Below, in pieces: positions 43,294 to 50,730 of a DNA stretch of 64,000 bases; position 1 is the first letter of the stretch, and each line of letters starts with the position of its first letter. Source of the DNA: VBDM01 sp964430565. GTDB taxonomy: Bacteria; Pseudomonadota; Gammaproteobacteria; Burkholderiales; SG8-39. Under the pieces are notes generated by a model. It ran no database searches. It had not been told where the DNA came from and saw only the letters and a list, made by a program, of their open reading frames with translations. Made by a program: the position numbers and the translations under genes. The stretch is taken from contig CAYSFD010000051.1 of assembly GCA_964430565.1 (NCBI GenBank), positions 62,001 to 126,000 of the forward strand, written 5' to 3'.

Positions 43294-45573
43294 TTATGCC
43301 TCCGGGGCCACTTCGGGCACTTTTTCCTCGGAGAACTTGAGCGTGATCTTGCCATCCGCATCGATGTCCACCGTGACCTTGCCGCCGTTGGCGAGCTTGC
43401 CGAAGAGCAGCTCATCGGCGAGCGCTCGGCGAATCGTGTCCTGGATCAGCCTCGACATCGGCCTCGCGCCCATCAGCGGATCGAAGCCGTGCTTGGCAAG
43501 GTGCTCGCGCAGCACATCGGTGAAGATCGCATCGACCTTCTTCTCGTGGAGTTGCGCCTCGAGCTGCATGAGGAACTTGTCCACCACACGCAGGATGATG
43601 TCGTGGTCGAGCGACTTGAACGAGATGGTCGCGTCCAGCCGATTCCTGAACTCCGGCGAGAACAGCCGCTTGATCTCGACGCTCTCGTCGCCGGGCTCCT
43701 TCTTTGCCGTGAAGCCCATGACCGGCCGGTTGAGCGCTTCGGCGCCGGCGTTGGTCGTCATGACGATGATGATGTTCCTGAAATCAGCTTTCCTGCCGTT
43801 GTTGTCGGTGAGAGTTCCGTGATCCATTACTTGAAGCAGGATGTTGAAGATGTCCGGGTGCGCCTTCTCGATCTCGTCGAGCAGGAGCACCGCGTAGGGC
43901 TTCTTGGTAACGGCTTCGGTGAGCAGGCCGCCCTGGTCGAAGCCCACGTATCCCGGAGGCGCGCCGATCAAACGCGAAATCGCATGCCGCTCCATATACT
44001 CGGACATGTCGAAGCGGTGCAGCTCGATTCCCATGCAGTACGCGAGCTGGCGGGCCACCTCGGTCTTGCCGACGCCGGTGGGACCGCTGAAGAGGAAGGA
44101 GCCTATCGGTTTTTGCGGATCCGCAAGACCCGAGCGCGCGGTGCGGATCGCCGATACGAGCGCGTCGATCGCTTGATGCTGTCCGAATACCACGGCCTTG
44201 AGGTCGCGGTCGAGGTTCTTGAGCGCGGCGCGGTCGTCCTGCGACACCGAGGCGGGCGGGATACGCGCAATCTTGGCGATGATCTCTTCGATCTCAATCT
44301 TGCCGACGACCTTTTTCTGCTTGGACTTGGGCAGGATCTTCTGCGCAGCGCCCGCCTCGTCGATCACGTCGATGGCTTTGTCGGGCAGGTGCCGGTCGTT
44401 GATGTAGCGGGCGGAGAGTTCGGCGGCGCTGGTCAGCGCAGGGCCGCTGTATTTGATGCCGTGGTGCGCTTCGAAGCGCGATTTCAGCCCGCGCAGGATC
44501 GCAACGGTTTCTTCGACCGAAGGCTCGGGAACGTCGATTTTCTGGAAGCGCCGCGATAGTGCGTGGTCTTTTTCGAAAACCCCGCGATACTCGTTGTAGG
44601 TCGTCGCACCGATGCATTTCAATGCGCCGGACGAGAGCGCGGGCTTCAAGAGATTCGATGCGTCCAGCGTCCCGCCCGAGGCGGCACCTGCGCCGATGAG
44701 CGTGTGGATCTCGTCGATGAAGAGGATCGCATTCGGGTTGTCGACCAGCTGCTTGAGCACCGCTTTGAGCCGCTGCTCGAAGTCGCCGCGGTACTTGGTC
44801 CCGGCGAGCAGCGCGCCCATGTCGAGGTTGTACACTTGGCAACGGGCGAGAATTTCAGGCACCTGACCCTCGACGATGCGCCGCGCAAGCCCTTCGGCGA
44901 TTGCGGTCTTGCCCACCCCCGCTTCGCCCACGAGCAGGGGGTTGTTCTTGCGCCGGCGGCACAATGTCTGGATGACGCGCTCGATCTCGCGCTCGCGGCC
45001 GATGAGCGGGTCGATCTTGCCGACGAGCGCCTGCGCATTCAGGTTGAGCGTGTAGGTTTCGAGCGCCCCGCCCGACTGCTGCTCGTCGCCCGCGGTTTCC
45101 TGCTCGGCTTCGCCACCCGCCTTCGCCTCCTTCGAGGTCGGCGTCTTGGTGATGCCGTGCGAAATGTAATTGACCACATCCAGGCGTGTCACGCCCTGCT
45201 GGTGCAGGAAATACACCGCGTGCGAGTCCTTCTCGCCAAAGATCGCGACCAGGACGTTCGCACCGGTTACTTCCTTCTTGCCAGAGGACTGCACGTGCAG
45301 GATGGCGCGCTGGATGACGCGCTGGAAGCCCAGCGTCGGCTGGGTGTCGATCTCTTCGATGCCGGCGACCGTGGGCGTGTGTGCGGAGATGAAATCCGCG
45401 AGCGCTTTTCTCAACTCATCGATGTTTGCGGCGCAGGCGCGTAATACCTCAGCGGCGGTCGGGTTATCCAGCAGCGCGAGTAACAGGTGCTCGACGGTGA
45501 TGAATTCATGCCGCTTCTGACGCGCCTCCACGAACGCCATGTGGAGGCTAACTTCGAGTTCCTGAGCGATCAT
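43294..45573 (-). CDS. clpA: ATP-dependent Clp protease ATP-binding subunit ClpA
   Basis: 759-aa AAA+ unfoldase that feeds ClpP. N-domain (1-150), D1 with GEAGVGKT (about 214), D2 with GPTGVGKT (about 494) and the ClpP-binding loop as MGF (about 619) in place of IGL. Length and domain order as in E. coli (758). Directly downstream of clpS, which adapts it to N-degron substrates. Confidence 0.96.
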   Translation of the reverse strand: MIAQELEVSLHMAFVEARQKRHEFITVEHLLLALLDNPTAAEVLRACAANIDELRKALADFISAHTPTVAGIEEIDTQPTLGFQRVIQRAILHVQSSGKKEVTGANVLVAIFGEKDSHAVYFLHQQGVTRLDVVNYISHGITKTPTSKEAKAGGEAEQETAGDEQQSGGALETYTLNLNAQALVGKIDPLIGREREIERVIQTLCRRRKNNPLLVGEAGVGKTAIAEGLARRIVEGQVPEILARCQVYNLDMGALLAGTKYRGDFEQRLKAVLKQLVDNPNAILFIDEIHTLIGAGAASGGTLDASNLLKPALSSGALKCIGATTYNEYRGVFEKDHALSRRFQKIDVPEPSVEETVAILRGLKSRFEAHHGIKYSGPALTSAAELSARYINDRHLPDKAIDVIDEAGAAQKILPKSKQKKVVGKIEIEEIIAKIARIPPASVSQDDRAALKNLDRDLKAVVFGQHQAIDALVSAIRTARSGLADPQKPIGSFLFSGPTGVGKTEVARQLAYCMGIELHRFDMSEYMERHAISRLIGAPPGYVGFDQGGLLTEAVTKKPYAVLLLDEIEKAHPDIFNILLQVMDHGTLTDNNGRKADFRNIIIVMTTNAGAEALNRPVMGFTAKKEPGDESVEIKRLFSPEFRNRLDATISFKSLDHDIILRVVDKFLMQLEAQLHEKKVDAIFTDVLREHLAKHGFDPLMGARPMSRLIQDTIRRALADELLFGKLANGGKVTVDIDADGKITLKFSEEKVPEVAPEA

Positions 45574-45595
45574 TTGTTGTCCAGCGTCCTCTGGG

Positions 45596-45641
45596 TAATC
45601 AACTAGGTTCCATCACGCTAATCAACTAGGTTCCATCACGC
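45596..45641. repeat. Tandem duplication of 23 bp at the clpS 3' end
   Basis: Two identical copies of a 23-bp unit beginning TAATCAACTAGGTTCCATCA (45596-45618, 45619-45641). The right-hand copy holds the last codons and stop of clpS; the left-hand copy lies in the clpS-clpA gap and so repeats the clpS tail after the stop. A recent replication-slippage event. Confidence 0.9.
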
Positions 45642-45930
45642 ATTGTAGCGGGTGCTGGTTCCTGCGTGCGTAGCCGACGACTTGTTCGACCTTGGTCGTG
45701 GCCACGTCCTTGGGGTACGTCCCACAGATACCCATGCCTTCGCGGTGGACCTTGAGCATGACCTGCGTCGCCTTTTCCCGGGTCATGGAAAAGAACTTCT
45801 GCAGCACGATGACAACGAATTCCATCGGGGTGTAGTCATCGTTCAGCAACATGACCTTAAACAGGGGAGGAGGTTTGAGCTTGGCCTTCTTAGCCTCGAG
45901 TAAGGCGCCTTCTCGCGTACGGGTTGTCAT
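45622..45930 (-). CDS. clpS: ATP-dependent Clp protease adaptor ClpS
   Basis: 102-aa adaptor that delivers N-degron substrates to ClpA. Core pattern PPLFKVMLLNDDYTPMEFVV, FFSMTREKATQVMLKVHREG, GICGTYPKDVATTKV. Length normal. TGA stop lies in the right copy of the 23-bp tandem repeat. Upstream of clpA in the same operon (48-bp gap). Confidence 0.96.
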   Translation of the reverse strand: MTTRTREGALLEAKKAKLKPPPLFKVMLLNDDYTPMEFVVIVLQKFFSMTREKATQVMLKVHREGMGICGTYPKDVATTKVEQVVGYARRNQHPLQCVMEPS

Positions 45931-46273
45931 ACGTCAACTTATGTCAGAAGAACCACCCCGTCAAACCAACGGCACCATTTCGGGTTGAAAGTCGCAAGCT
46001 CCAATCTTGCGTCCTGTCGGCCGGTAACGCCTCCGTTCGGTGCTGAAACTCTGTTCTTAATGTAATCGCTGCAGGTGCCGCATGCAACCTCAAACGTCTC
46101 GACAGAACAAGGGGTTGACGCCAATTGGGCCACTTGACGCCGCTGCACAAAGCGCGTAAAAGCCTTCCCTGTGTTTGTCCTCCATGCGGTTTGCAGGCGT
46201 CAAATCCTTCTGCTGCGTTGAAGTACAGGCATAGTTGGGATGTTTCTCGGTTTCAAAAATTCAGGAAGGGTCT
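45931..46273 (+). promoter_or_regulatory. Divergent control region of clpS and cspA, with long cspA leader
   Basis: 343 bp without a convincing gene. A plausible cspA promoter is TTGACG (46134-46139), 17-bp spacer, TAAAAG (46157-46162); this would give a leader of about 105 nt, in keeping with the long structured 5' UTRs of cold-shock mRNAs. A second TTGACG occurs at 46115. No defined riboswitch was recognised. Confidence 0.35.
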
Positions 46274-46480
46274 ATGCCAACAGGTTCGGTTAAGTGGTTC
46301 AATGATGCCAAGGGTTATGGCTTTATAACCCCGGATGACGGCGGTGAAGATTTGTTCGCGCACTTCTCCGCGATTCAGATGAGTGGTTTCAAGACGCTCA
46401 AGGAAGGACAGAAGGTCCAGTTCGAAGTCACGCAAGGCCCGAAAGGCAAGCAGGCTTCGAACATCCAGTCCGCGAGCTAA
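46274..46480 (+). CDS. cspA: Cold-shock protein (CspA family)
   Basis: 68-aa single OB-fold RNA chaperone. ATG 46274 after GGAAGGG; the upstream in-frame start at 46235 lacks a site. Motifs: TGSVKWFNDAKGYGFI (RNP1) and DLFAHFSAI (RNP2), then GFKTLKEGQKVQFEV. Divergent from clpS with about 340 bp between, as often seen in Burkholderiales. The naming is by family only (CspA versus CspD cannot be decided). Confidence 0.93.
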   Translation: MPTGSVKWFNDAKGYGFITPDDGGEDLFAHFSAIQMSGFKTLKEGQKVQFEVTQGPKGKQASNIQSAS

Positions 46481-46626
46481 TAACTAACTCGCGACTCGCT
46501 CGGGCGGCGTCGCCGGCCGACGCTTCAGGTCCCCATTCGATTTCGGCCTCGGATAACCGAGGTCGGGGGTGATTTTGAACGAGAAAAACCTCCATCGCGA
46601 GGCTTTCCCGGTGGCGAGTGTGCGTG

Positions 46627-46913
46627 TCAGTGCATGCGCCGCCTGAGTTCCGTGTCCACGGCGTTCATGAACTCGTCGGTGGTGAGAAAGGGATGGTCTG
46701 GGCGGATCAGAATGGCCAGGTCCTTCGTCATCTTGTCGGCCTGCACGACATCGAGTTGGTCCTGTCCCTCGCTTCGACACCGAGATCGTAGTATTTCAGC
46801 TCGACATCGAGGTGGGGGAGAATCAACTTGTCGCGGATCACCTTCCAGATGATCCGCGTCATTTCGTCGCCATCCATCTCAACGATTGGGTTCTTGAGCT
46901 TGACCTTGTTCAC
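46627..46913 (-). pseudogene. icd: Internally deleted isocitrate dehydrogenase (icd remnant)
   Basis: GTG 46913 opens the N-terminus of a eukaryotic-type NADP isocitrate dehydrogenase (KNPIVEMDGDEMTRIIWK, LKYYDLGVEARD, about 52 codons). Then the frame shifts and the sequence jumps to the C-terminus, LDVVQADKMTKDLAILI and FLTTDEFMNAVDTELRRRMH, with the normal stop. About 310 of 405 codons, holding the active site, are missing. A TATAAT box still stands upstream. Neighbours clpA-clpS-cspA fit the usual icd neighbourhood, so this is a decayed resident gene or an assembly error, not a stray fragment. Confidence 0.8.
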
Positions 46914-47016
46914 GGGACGCTTCTGCGATCTGACTACGGAAGGAATCGATCGGCGCGGCCTGCGGTGCCCACAGTGGCCGCAAAATAGGTGGGCATTTCG
47001 TTCTTAATTGGGCGGC

Positions 47017-47022
47017 ATTATA
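47017..47022 (-). promoter_or_regulatory. -10 element left over upstream of the icd remnant
   Basis: Perfect TATAAT on the minus strand, about 105 bp before the icd GTG. A weak -35 (AAGACC) lies 17 bp upstream. The remainder of the 326-bp gap 46914-47239 shows no other gene; it also holds the leader of the Lys-rich peptide gene. Confidence 0.4.
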
Positions 47023-47239
47023 GCGAATCGCCGCGCGAGGTCTTTCCTGGCGAAGGATGCGCGTGTTTTGTCTAACATATTGAGTCTTAATAGGAAATAG
47101 CGTCGGCTGGACGCGCACAAGCTTGAGTTCCTCTTGTGACCGTGTCAACCTCCGAGCCGACAGGGCGTTAGTGGGAGGGACTGGTTCCGAAACAAAGGAC
47201 TGGTCGCAGACTGATCCTTAACTTCACAGAGAGGAAAAC

Positions 47240-47464
47240 ATGAGGAAGCTGATCTCGATCCTGGTGGCCGCCGTGTTTGTCGTTTCGAGCGGCGCGGCTC
47301 TAGCCGCATCCCACGCCGGCGCCCAGCCGATGAAGAAAGACGAAATGAAGAAGGACGAAATGAAGAAGGACGCGAAGAAGGGCGATAAGAAGGCCGCCAA
47401 GAAGGATAAGAAGGCCGCCAAGAAGGACGACAAGGCCGCCAAGAAGGACGAAATGAAGAAGTAA
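47240..47464 (+). CDS. Small secreted Lys/Ala-rich protein, copy B
   Basis: 74 aa: signal peptide (MRKLISILVAAVFVVSSG..., cut after ALA), then ASHAGAQPMKKDEMKKDEMK and a run of KKDxKAAKK units to the end. Paralogue of the 71-aa protein at 22537-22752, with the same signal peptide, same mature start and same repeat, and a terminator with the same stem. GAGAGGAAAAC precedes the ATG. Very high Lys and Asp/Glu content predicts an unfolded, strongly charged peptide; function unknown. Confidence 0.7.
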   Translation: MRKLISILVAAVFVVSSGAALAASHAGAQPMKKDEMKKDEMKKDAKKGDKKAAKKDKKAAKKDDKAAKKDEMKK

Positions 47465-47484
47465 GCCGCGACTTGGGAAAAACC

Positions 47485-47514
47485 AAGGCAGGGTTCGAGT
47501 CCCTGCCTTTTTTT
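47485..47514 (+). terminator. Rho-independent terminator of the Lys-rich peptide gene
   Basis: AAGGCAGGG / CCCTGCCTT, 9-bp stem, 7-nt loop, then a run of seven Ts. Shares its stem with the terminator at 22490-22520 of the paralogous locus. Confidence 0.85.
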
Positions 47515-47538
47515 GTCCCCGCGCACGACACGACAGAT

Positions 47539-47985
47539 ATGACACGGCGGGTTCTTGCGGCGGTAGGCGCTACTGTAGCCGCAGTGGCCGCGAACCTCGT
47601 GGCCGCTCAGTTGCCGACCATGGAGCTTTCAGCCGGCATTCACCTTATCCGAGCCGAAGTTGCCCACACGTTTGAGACGCGCGCGCAGGGGCTCATGTTT
47701 CGCCGATCGCTCGGTCCAAACGAAGGCATGTTTTTCCTATTCCCTCGGACCGAGGTCCACTGCATGTGGATGAAGAACACATTGATCCCGCTCTCGGTCG
47801 CCTTCCTTGACGAAAAGGGGAAAATCGTCAGCATTTCGAACATGCAACCGCAGACCGAAACCCCGCACTGTGCGGCAGCCCCCGCCAAATTCGCGCTGGA
47901 GATGACCCACGGCTGGTTCTCCGCAAGAGGGATCAAGGCGGGCGCGAGTATCCTCGGATTGGACAAGGCCCCGACAGCGCGTTGA
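47539..47985 (+). CDS. DUF192-family exported protein
   Basis: 148 aa. ATG 47539 begins MTRRVLAAVGATVAAVAANL, a signal peptide cut after AAQ. DUF192 core: VAHTFETRAQGLMFRRSLGPNEGMFFLFP, HCMWMKNTLIPLSVAFLDEKG, and CAAAPAKFALEM. Family function is unknown. It commonly neighbours icd in Burkholderiales, which supports the icd remnant being in its native locus. Confidence 0.87.
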   Translation: MTRRVLAAVGATVAAVAANLVAAQLPTMELSAGIHLIRAEVAHTFETRAQGLMFRRSLGPNEGMFFLFPRTEVHCMWMKNTLIPLSVAFLDEKGKIVSISNMQPQTETPHCAAAPAKFALEMTHGWFSARGIKAGASILGLDKAPTAR

Positions 47986-48005
47986 GTTCGTAGGGCTGAA
48001 AAAAA

Positions 48006-48023
48006 GGGTGGCTCGCGCCACCC
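48006..48023. terminator. Intrinsic terminator between DUF192 and PuuD-like genes
   Basis: GGGTGGC / GCCACCC stem with TCGC loop, A-run on the left and GTTTTC on the right. Works best for the minus-strand membrane-protein gene and partly for the plus-strand DUF192 gene. Confidence 0.7.
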
Positions 48024-48044
48024 GTTTTCTCATGGTCTAACAGG

Positions 48045-48533
48045 CTAGCGGAAGAACAGCGCCGTGTGCGCCCCCGCGGCCATGAAATACAGCATCGGGA
48101 TCGAGAGTATCGTGTTGGTTCGCGAGGTGAGGAATGCGACGCGACGCGCCTTGTTCTTTTCCTCGTCGGTCGCGGGCACCATGCCCAGGATCCTTTTCTG
48201 ATTGGGCCAGATCAGCCCCCATACGTTGATCAGCATGATCGTGCCGAGCCAGGCGCCTATGCCGATCGCAACGTGGGATTTCTGCAGGAGGAACGCGGCG
48301 CCGAAGTTGGAGCCGAGCAGCGCAGCGCCGGAGAGCCAGGTTACAACCGCTGCCCAGCGGAACCAGAGCAGTGCCCGGGGCATGACGTGCTTGGAGATGC
48401 CGGCGGCGGTGCCATCGGCCGCAGCCGCCTTCGCCGCGGCCACATTCACGAAGTTAAAGTAGTAGAGCAGGCCGATCCACATCACGCCTGCGAGGAGGTG
48501 GAGCCAGCGAGAGCTTGCGGGTACCCATTCCAT
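48045..48533 (-). CDS. Short membrane protein related to PuuD (urate-oxidase N-terminal type)
   Basis: 162 aa, about four TM segments. Pattern HLLAGVMWIGLLYYFNFVN, ISKHVMPRALLWFRWAAV, GTIMLINVWGLIWPNQKRI and RTNTILSIPMLYFMAA matches the membrane part of PuuD (PF06181), though it is half the usual length and lacks the C-terminal cytochrome c domain. Several conserved His (H12, H49, H86) may bind heme. A 32-aa membrane peptide gene lies immediately upstream. Not a full PuuD; activity unknown. Confidence 0.72.
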   Translation of the reverse strand: MEWVPASSRWLHLLAGVMWIGLLYYFNFVNVAAAKAAAADGTAAGISKHVMPRALLWFRWAAVVTWLSGAALLGSNFGAAFLLQKSHVAIGIGAWLGTIMLINVWGLIWPNQKRILGMVPATDEEKNKARRVAFLTSRTNTILSIPMLYFMAAGAHTALFFR

Positions 48534-48535
48534 GG

Positions 48536-48634
48536 TCAGCCTCCCAGGTAGTACTTGACGGCGTAGTGCAGGATCAGGGTGAGGATCAGGCCGGAAATGA
48601 TCGTTCCCCAGAGTGAATCAAGCGGATTCTTCAT
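48536..48634 (-). CDS. 32-aa single-pass membrane peptide
   Basis: MKNPLDSLWGTIISGLILTL continuing to YLGG: one TM helix with a short polar start. GGGAG precedes the ATG at normal spacing. Its stop is 2 bp before the start of the PuuD-like gene on the same strand, so the two are almost surely translated together. Small peptides like this often act as partner subunits of membrane complexes. Likely real because of its ribosome site and tight coupling. Confidence 0.6.
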   Translation of the reverse strand: MKNPLDSLWGTIISGLILTLILHYAVKYYLGG

Positions 48635-48722
48635 GGTCGTTCTCCCGATGATCGGGCCGCAACCGTGCGCCCCGCGTATTTTCTGTCCAAAGTAGGTCCG
48701 ATGGCAAGCGGACCACATGCGT

Positions 48723-49001
48723 CTAGAACATCGCGGAAAGAACCAGGCCTGCGGCAAGCACACCCTGTGCAACCGGTCTCCAGGCGGAATGCCCGATTTC
48801 GCGGGACGCCCGCCAGGCAAGCCTGAACCAGGCGAAATAGATGAGAAACTGCGTCACATCCAGCATATCCCCGGCCCCGCGATAACCCGCAGAATGCGCT
48901 CCTTCCGCGAGCAGCACCAGCCCCGTAACAAGCCAGGCGAGCGGGATGCCGGCGATCCACCAAGCTTTCCAAAGTTTGTCTTCGTCAGTCAGGGCTTTCA
49001 T
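48723..49001 (-). CDS. Small three-TM membrane protein
   Basis: 92 aa: MKALTDEDKLWKAWWIAGIP, then TM1 (LAWLVTGLVLLAEGA), TM2 (DVTQFLIYFAWFRLAW) and TM3 (VAQGVLAAGLVLSAMF). ATG 49001 overlaps the xseA stop by 4 bp (ATGA), so it is translationally coupled to xseA. No family was recognised. Confidence 0.68.
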   Translation of the reverse strand: MKALTDEDKLWKAWWIAGIPLAWLVTGLVLLAEGAHSAGYRGAGDMLDVTQFLIYFAWFRLAWRASREIGHSAWRPVAQGVLAAGLVLSAMF

Positions 49002-50353
49002 CGTGAACGCTCGACCCGCGCAGCGGCACTGCCCTCGGCAAACGTGATGTCGAGGAGGTCGCCGGGGGCGAGGCCCGCGCTGCGCCGCACGATCCGGCCC
49101 GAAGCGTCCCGGACCACGCTGTAGCCGCGATTGAGCACGGCCGCGGGATCCAAGTGCGAAAGATTGGCGTTCAGACGTATATAACCCGAGGCTGCGCGTT
49201 CGATCGTTGTACGCGTCGCCGCGCGCAGACGAGCCATCAGCTGCACTGAGGTCGCCACGAGTTCGTGAATATTGGGCAGCCGCGCCTGGATGCGCTGCAA
49301 GAGCCCATCCATTTCCCTGCGCCGTTCCGGCACGATCCGGTTTGCAGTTTGTCGGAGCCGCAACCGCAGCTGCGCGAGCAGCTCACCCTGTGCGCGCAGC
49401 CTTGCGCTTGGGTGAACCAGCCGGCGCGCGAGGTGGTCGACGTTTAACATGCGGCCCTCGATTTCGTGCCGAGCGCTCGCACCGAGACGTGCGACCAACG
49501 CATGAACGGCGTCAAGCATCCGGGCGCGTTCGGGGCTCACCATTTCAGCCGCGGCGGTCGGGGTTGGGGCACGTTGGTCGGCGGCGAAGTCGGCGATCGT
49601 GAAGTCAGTCTCGTGGCCGATGCCGGTGACGACCGGAATCGGGCATGCGCGTAGGGCGCGTGCCACGACTTCCTCGTTGAAAGCCCACAAGTCTTCGATG
49701 CTGCCGCCGCCGCGTACCAGCAGCAGCACGTCGCATTCGCCGCGCCGCCCGGCGATATCGATCGCCGCGGCGATTTCAGCAGCGGCGCCTTCGCCTTGGA
49801 CCCTCACCGGGAAGAGAACAACTGCGGCAGAAGGGTTACGCCGATCCAACGTGGCGAGCACATCCCGCAGCGCGGCGGCCTCGAGGGACGTGATCACGCC
49901 GATCGTACGCGGGAAGCGGGGCAAGGGGCGCTTCTTCTCCGTATCGAACAGACCTTCCTTTTCGAGTTTCTCGCGCAGCCTCAGGAAAGCCTCGAACAGC
50001 GCGCCGAGGCCCGCGCGGCGCATCGTTTCGACGTTGAGCTGGAAGTCGCCGCGCGGCTCGTACAGAGTCAGGAGAGCCTGGGTCTCGATTTGCATGCCGT
50101 CCCGAGGCTGCCATTCAAGTTGCTGGGTTCGATGTTTGAACATGACGCAGCGCACCTGAGCGCGCTCGTCCTTCAGAACGAAGTAAGCGTGTCCCGATTT
50201 GGCTAAGGTGAAATTGGACAGCTCGCCTGCGACCCAGAGCAGCGGATAGCGATGCTCGATCAGGTCCCGGACGCTTCGAGTGAGGGCTGAAACGGTGAGA
50301 ATTTCCGCGGGAGAGGGCGCGGAAACCCGCGCCAGTCCTTGTTCTCCGAGCAT
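48998..50353 (-). CDS. xseA: Exodeoxyribonuclease VII large subunit
   Basis: 451 aa. Start placed at ATG 50353 (MLGEQGLARVSAP); a start 42 bp upstream is possible but has no clear site. Features: N-terminal OB fold (LTVSALTRSVRDLIEHRYPLLWVAGELSNFT), catalytic-domain patterns GVITSLEAAALRDVL, DVLLLVRGGGSIEDLWAFNE and TGIGHETDFTIAD, then a long coiled-coil C-terminal region. With XseB it degrades ssDNA in repair. Divergent from exbB across a region with DnaA-box palindrome. Confidence 0.94.
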   Translation of the reverse strand: MLGEQGLARVSAPSPAEILTVSALTRSVRDLIEHRYPLLWVAGELSNFTLAKSGHAYFVLKDERAQVRCVMFKHRTQQLEWQPRDGMQIETQALLTLYEPRGDFQLNVETMRRAGLGALFEAFLRLREKLEKEGLFDTEKKRPLPRFPRTIGVITSLEAAALRDVLATLDRRNPSAAVVLFPVRVQGEGAAAEIAAAIDIAGRRGECDVLLLVRGGGSIEDLWAFNEEVVARALRACPIPVVTGIGHETDFTIADFAADQRAPTPTAAAEMVSPERARMLDAVHALVARLGASARHEIEGRMLNVDHLARRLVHPSARLRAQGELLAQLRLRLRQTANRIVPERRREMDGLLQRIQARLPNIHELVATSVQLMARLRAATRTTIERAASGYIRLNANLSHLDPAAVLNRGYSVVRDASGRIVRRSAGLAPGDLLDITFAEGSAAARVERSR

Positions 50354-50366
50354 GGGCGATTGTAAC

Positions 50367-50375
50367 CTATCCACA
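50367..50375 (+). promoter_or_regulatory. Near-consensus DnaA box
   Basis: CTATCCACA, one mismatch to TTATCCACA, 14 bp upstream of the xseA start. Confidence 0.4.
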
Positions 50376-50542
50376 ACGGGCGCTCTGCGACCCAAGCCCT
50401 CTATGCACGGCTCAGGTGAACGTCGAAGTACCGTATGTAACCCCTTGAGCGCTAAAGAAAAATATGATAGTTCAAGTTTTGATCACAATTGGAAAAATCC
50501 TTTCGCGCGATTCACTTACGTGCGCTTTACTTCGGGTATGCA

Positions 50543-50575
50543 CAACCTTATCCACAGTATTTGTGGATAAGGTTG
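50543..50575. promoter_or_regulatory. Perfect palindrome of two consensus DnaA boxes
   Basis: Two 14-bp perfect arms, CAACCTTATCCACA (50543-50556) and TGTGGATAAGGTTG (50562-50575), with a 5-bp spacer GTATT. Each arm holds a perfect DnaA box, TTATCCACA (50548-50556) and its reverse complement (50562-50570), facing each other. Confidence 0.75.
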
Positions 50576-50730
50576 CAGCGAAAACTGCGGGCGTTATGAC
50601 GAAGTAATACGCGCAACAACCTGTCAATTTTTCAAAGCAAGGCTGTCCATCTTCTTGAAATGTTTCGCCTTGCCGAATTCTTGGTCGCAGGCTAAAGTGG
50701 GCGCGTTTTTGCACGACCCGGAGAACGCTG

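Larger units (their letters stand above)
50354..50730. promoter_or_regulatory. xseA-exbB divergent region, AT-rich, with DnaA boxes
   Basis: 377 bp without a convincing gene. It contains an AT-rich stretch (about 50450-50510, e.g. AAAGAAAAATATGATAG and TTTTGATCACAATTGG) and the DnaA palindrome described separately. It must hold the promoters of both xseA and exbB, but no strong -35/-10 pair is obvious. Confidence 0.5.

Noticed and set aside
45939..46148. Two overlapping short minus-strand frames between clpS and cspA
   Set aside because: Neither has a ribosome site or recognisable protein; they lie in the promoter/leader region.
50354..50730. Chromosomal origin of replication
   Set aside because: DnaA boxes and an AT-rich stretch are present, but no dnaA, dnaN, gyrB, parAB or rpmH gene is nearby, and the boxes are only three; a regulatory site is a better fit.
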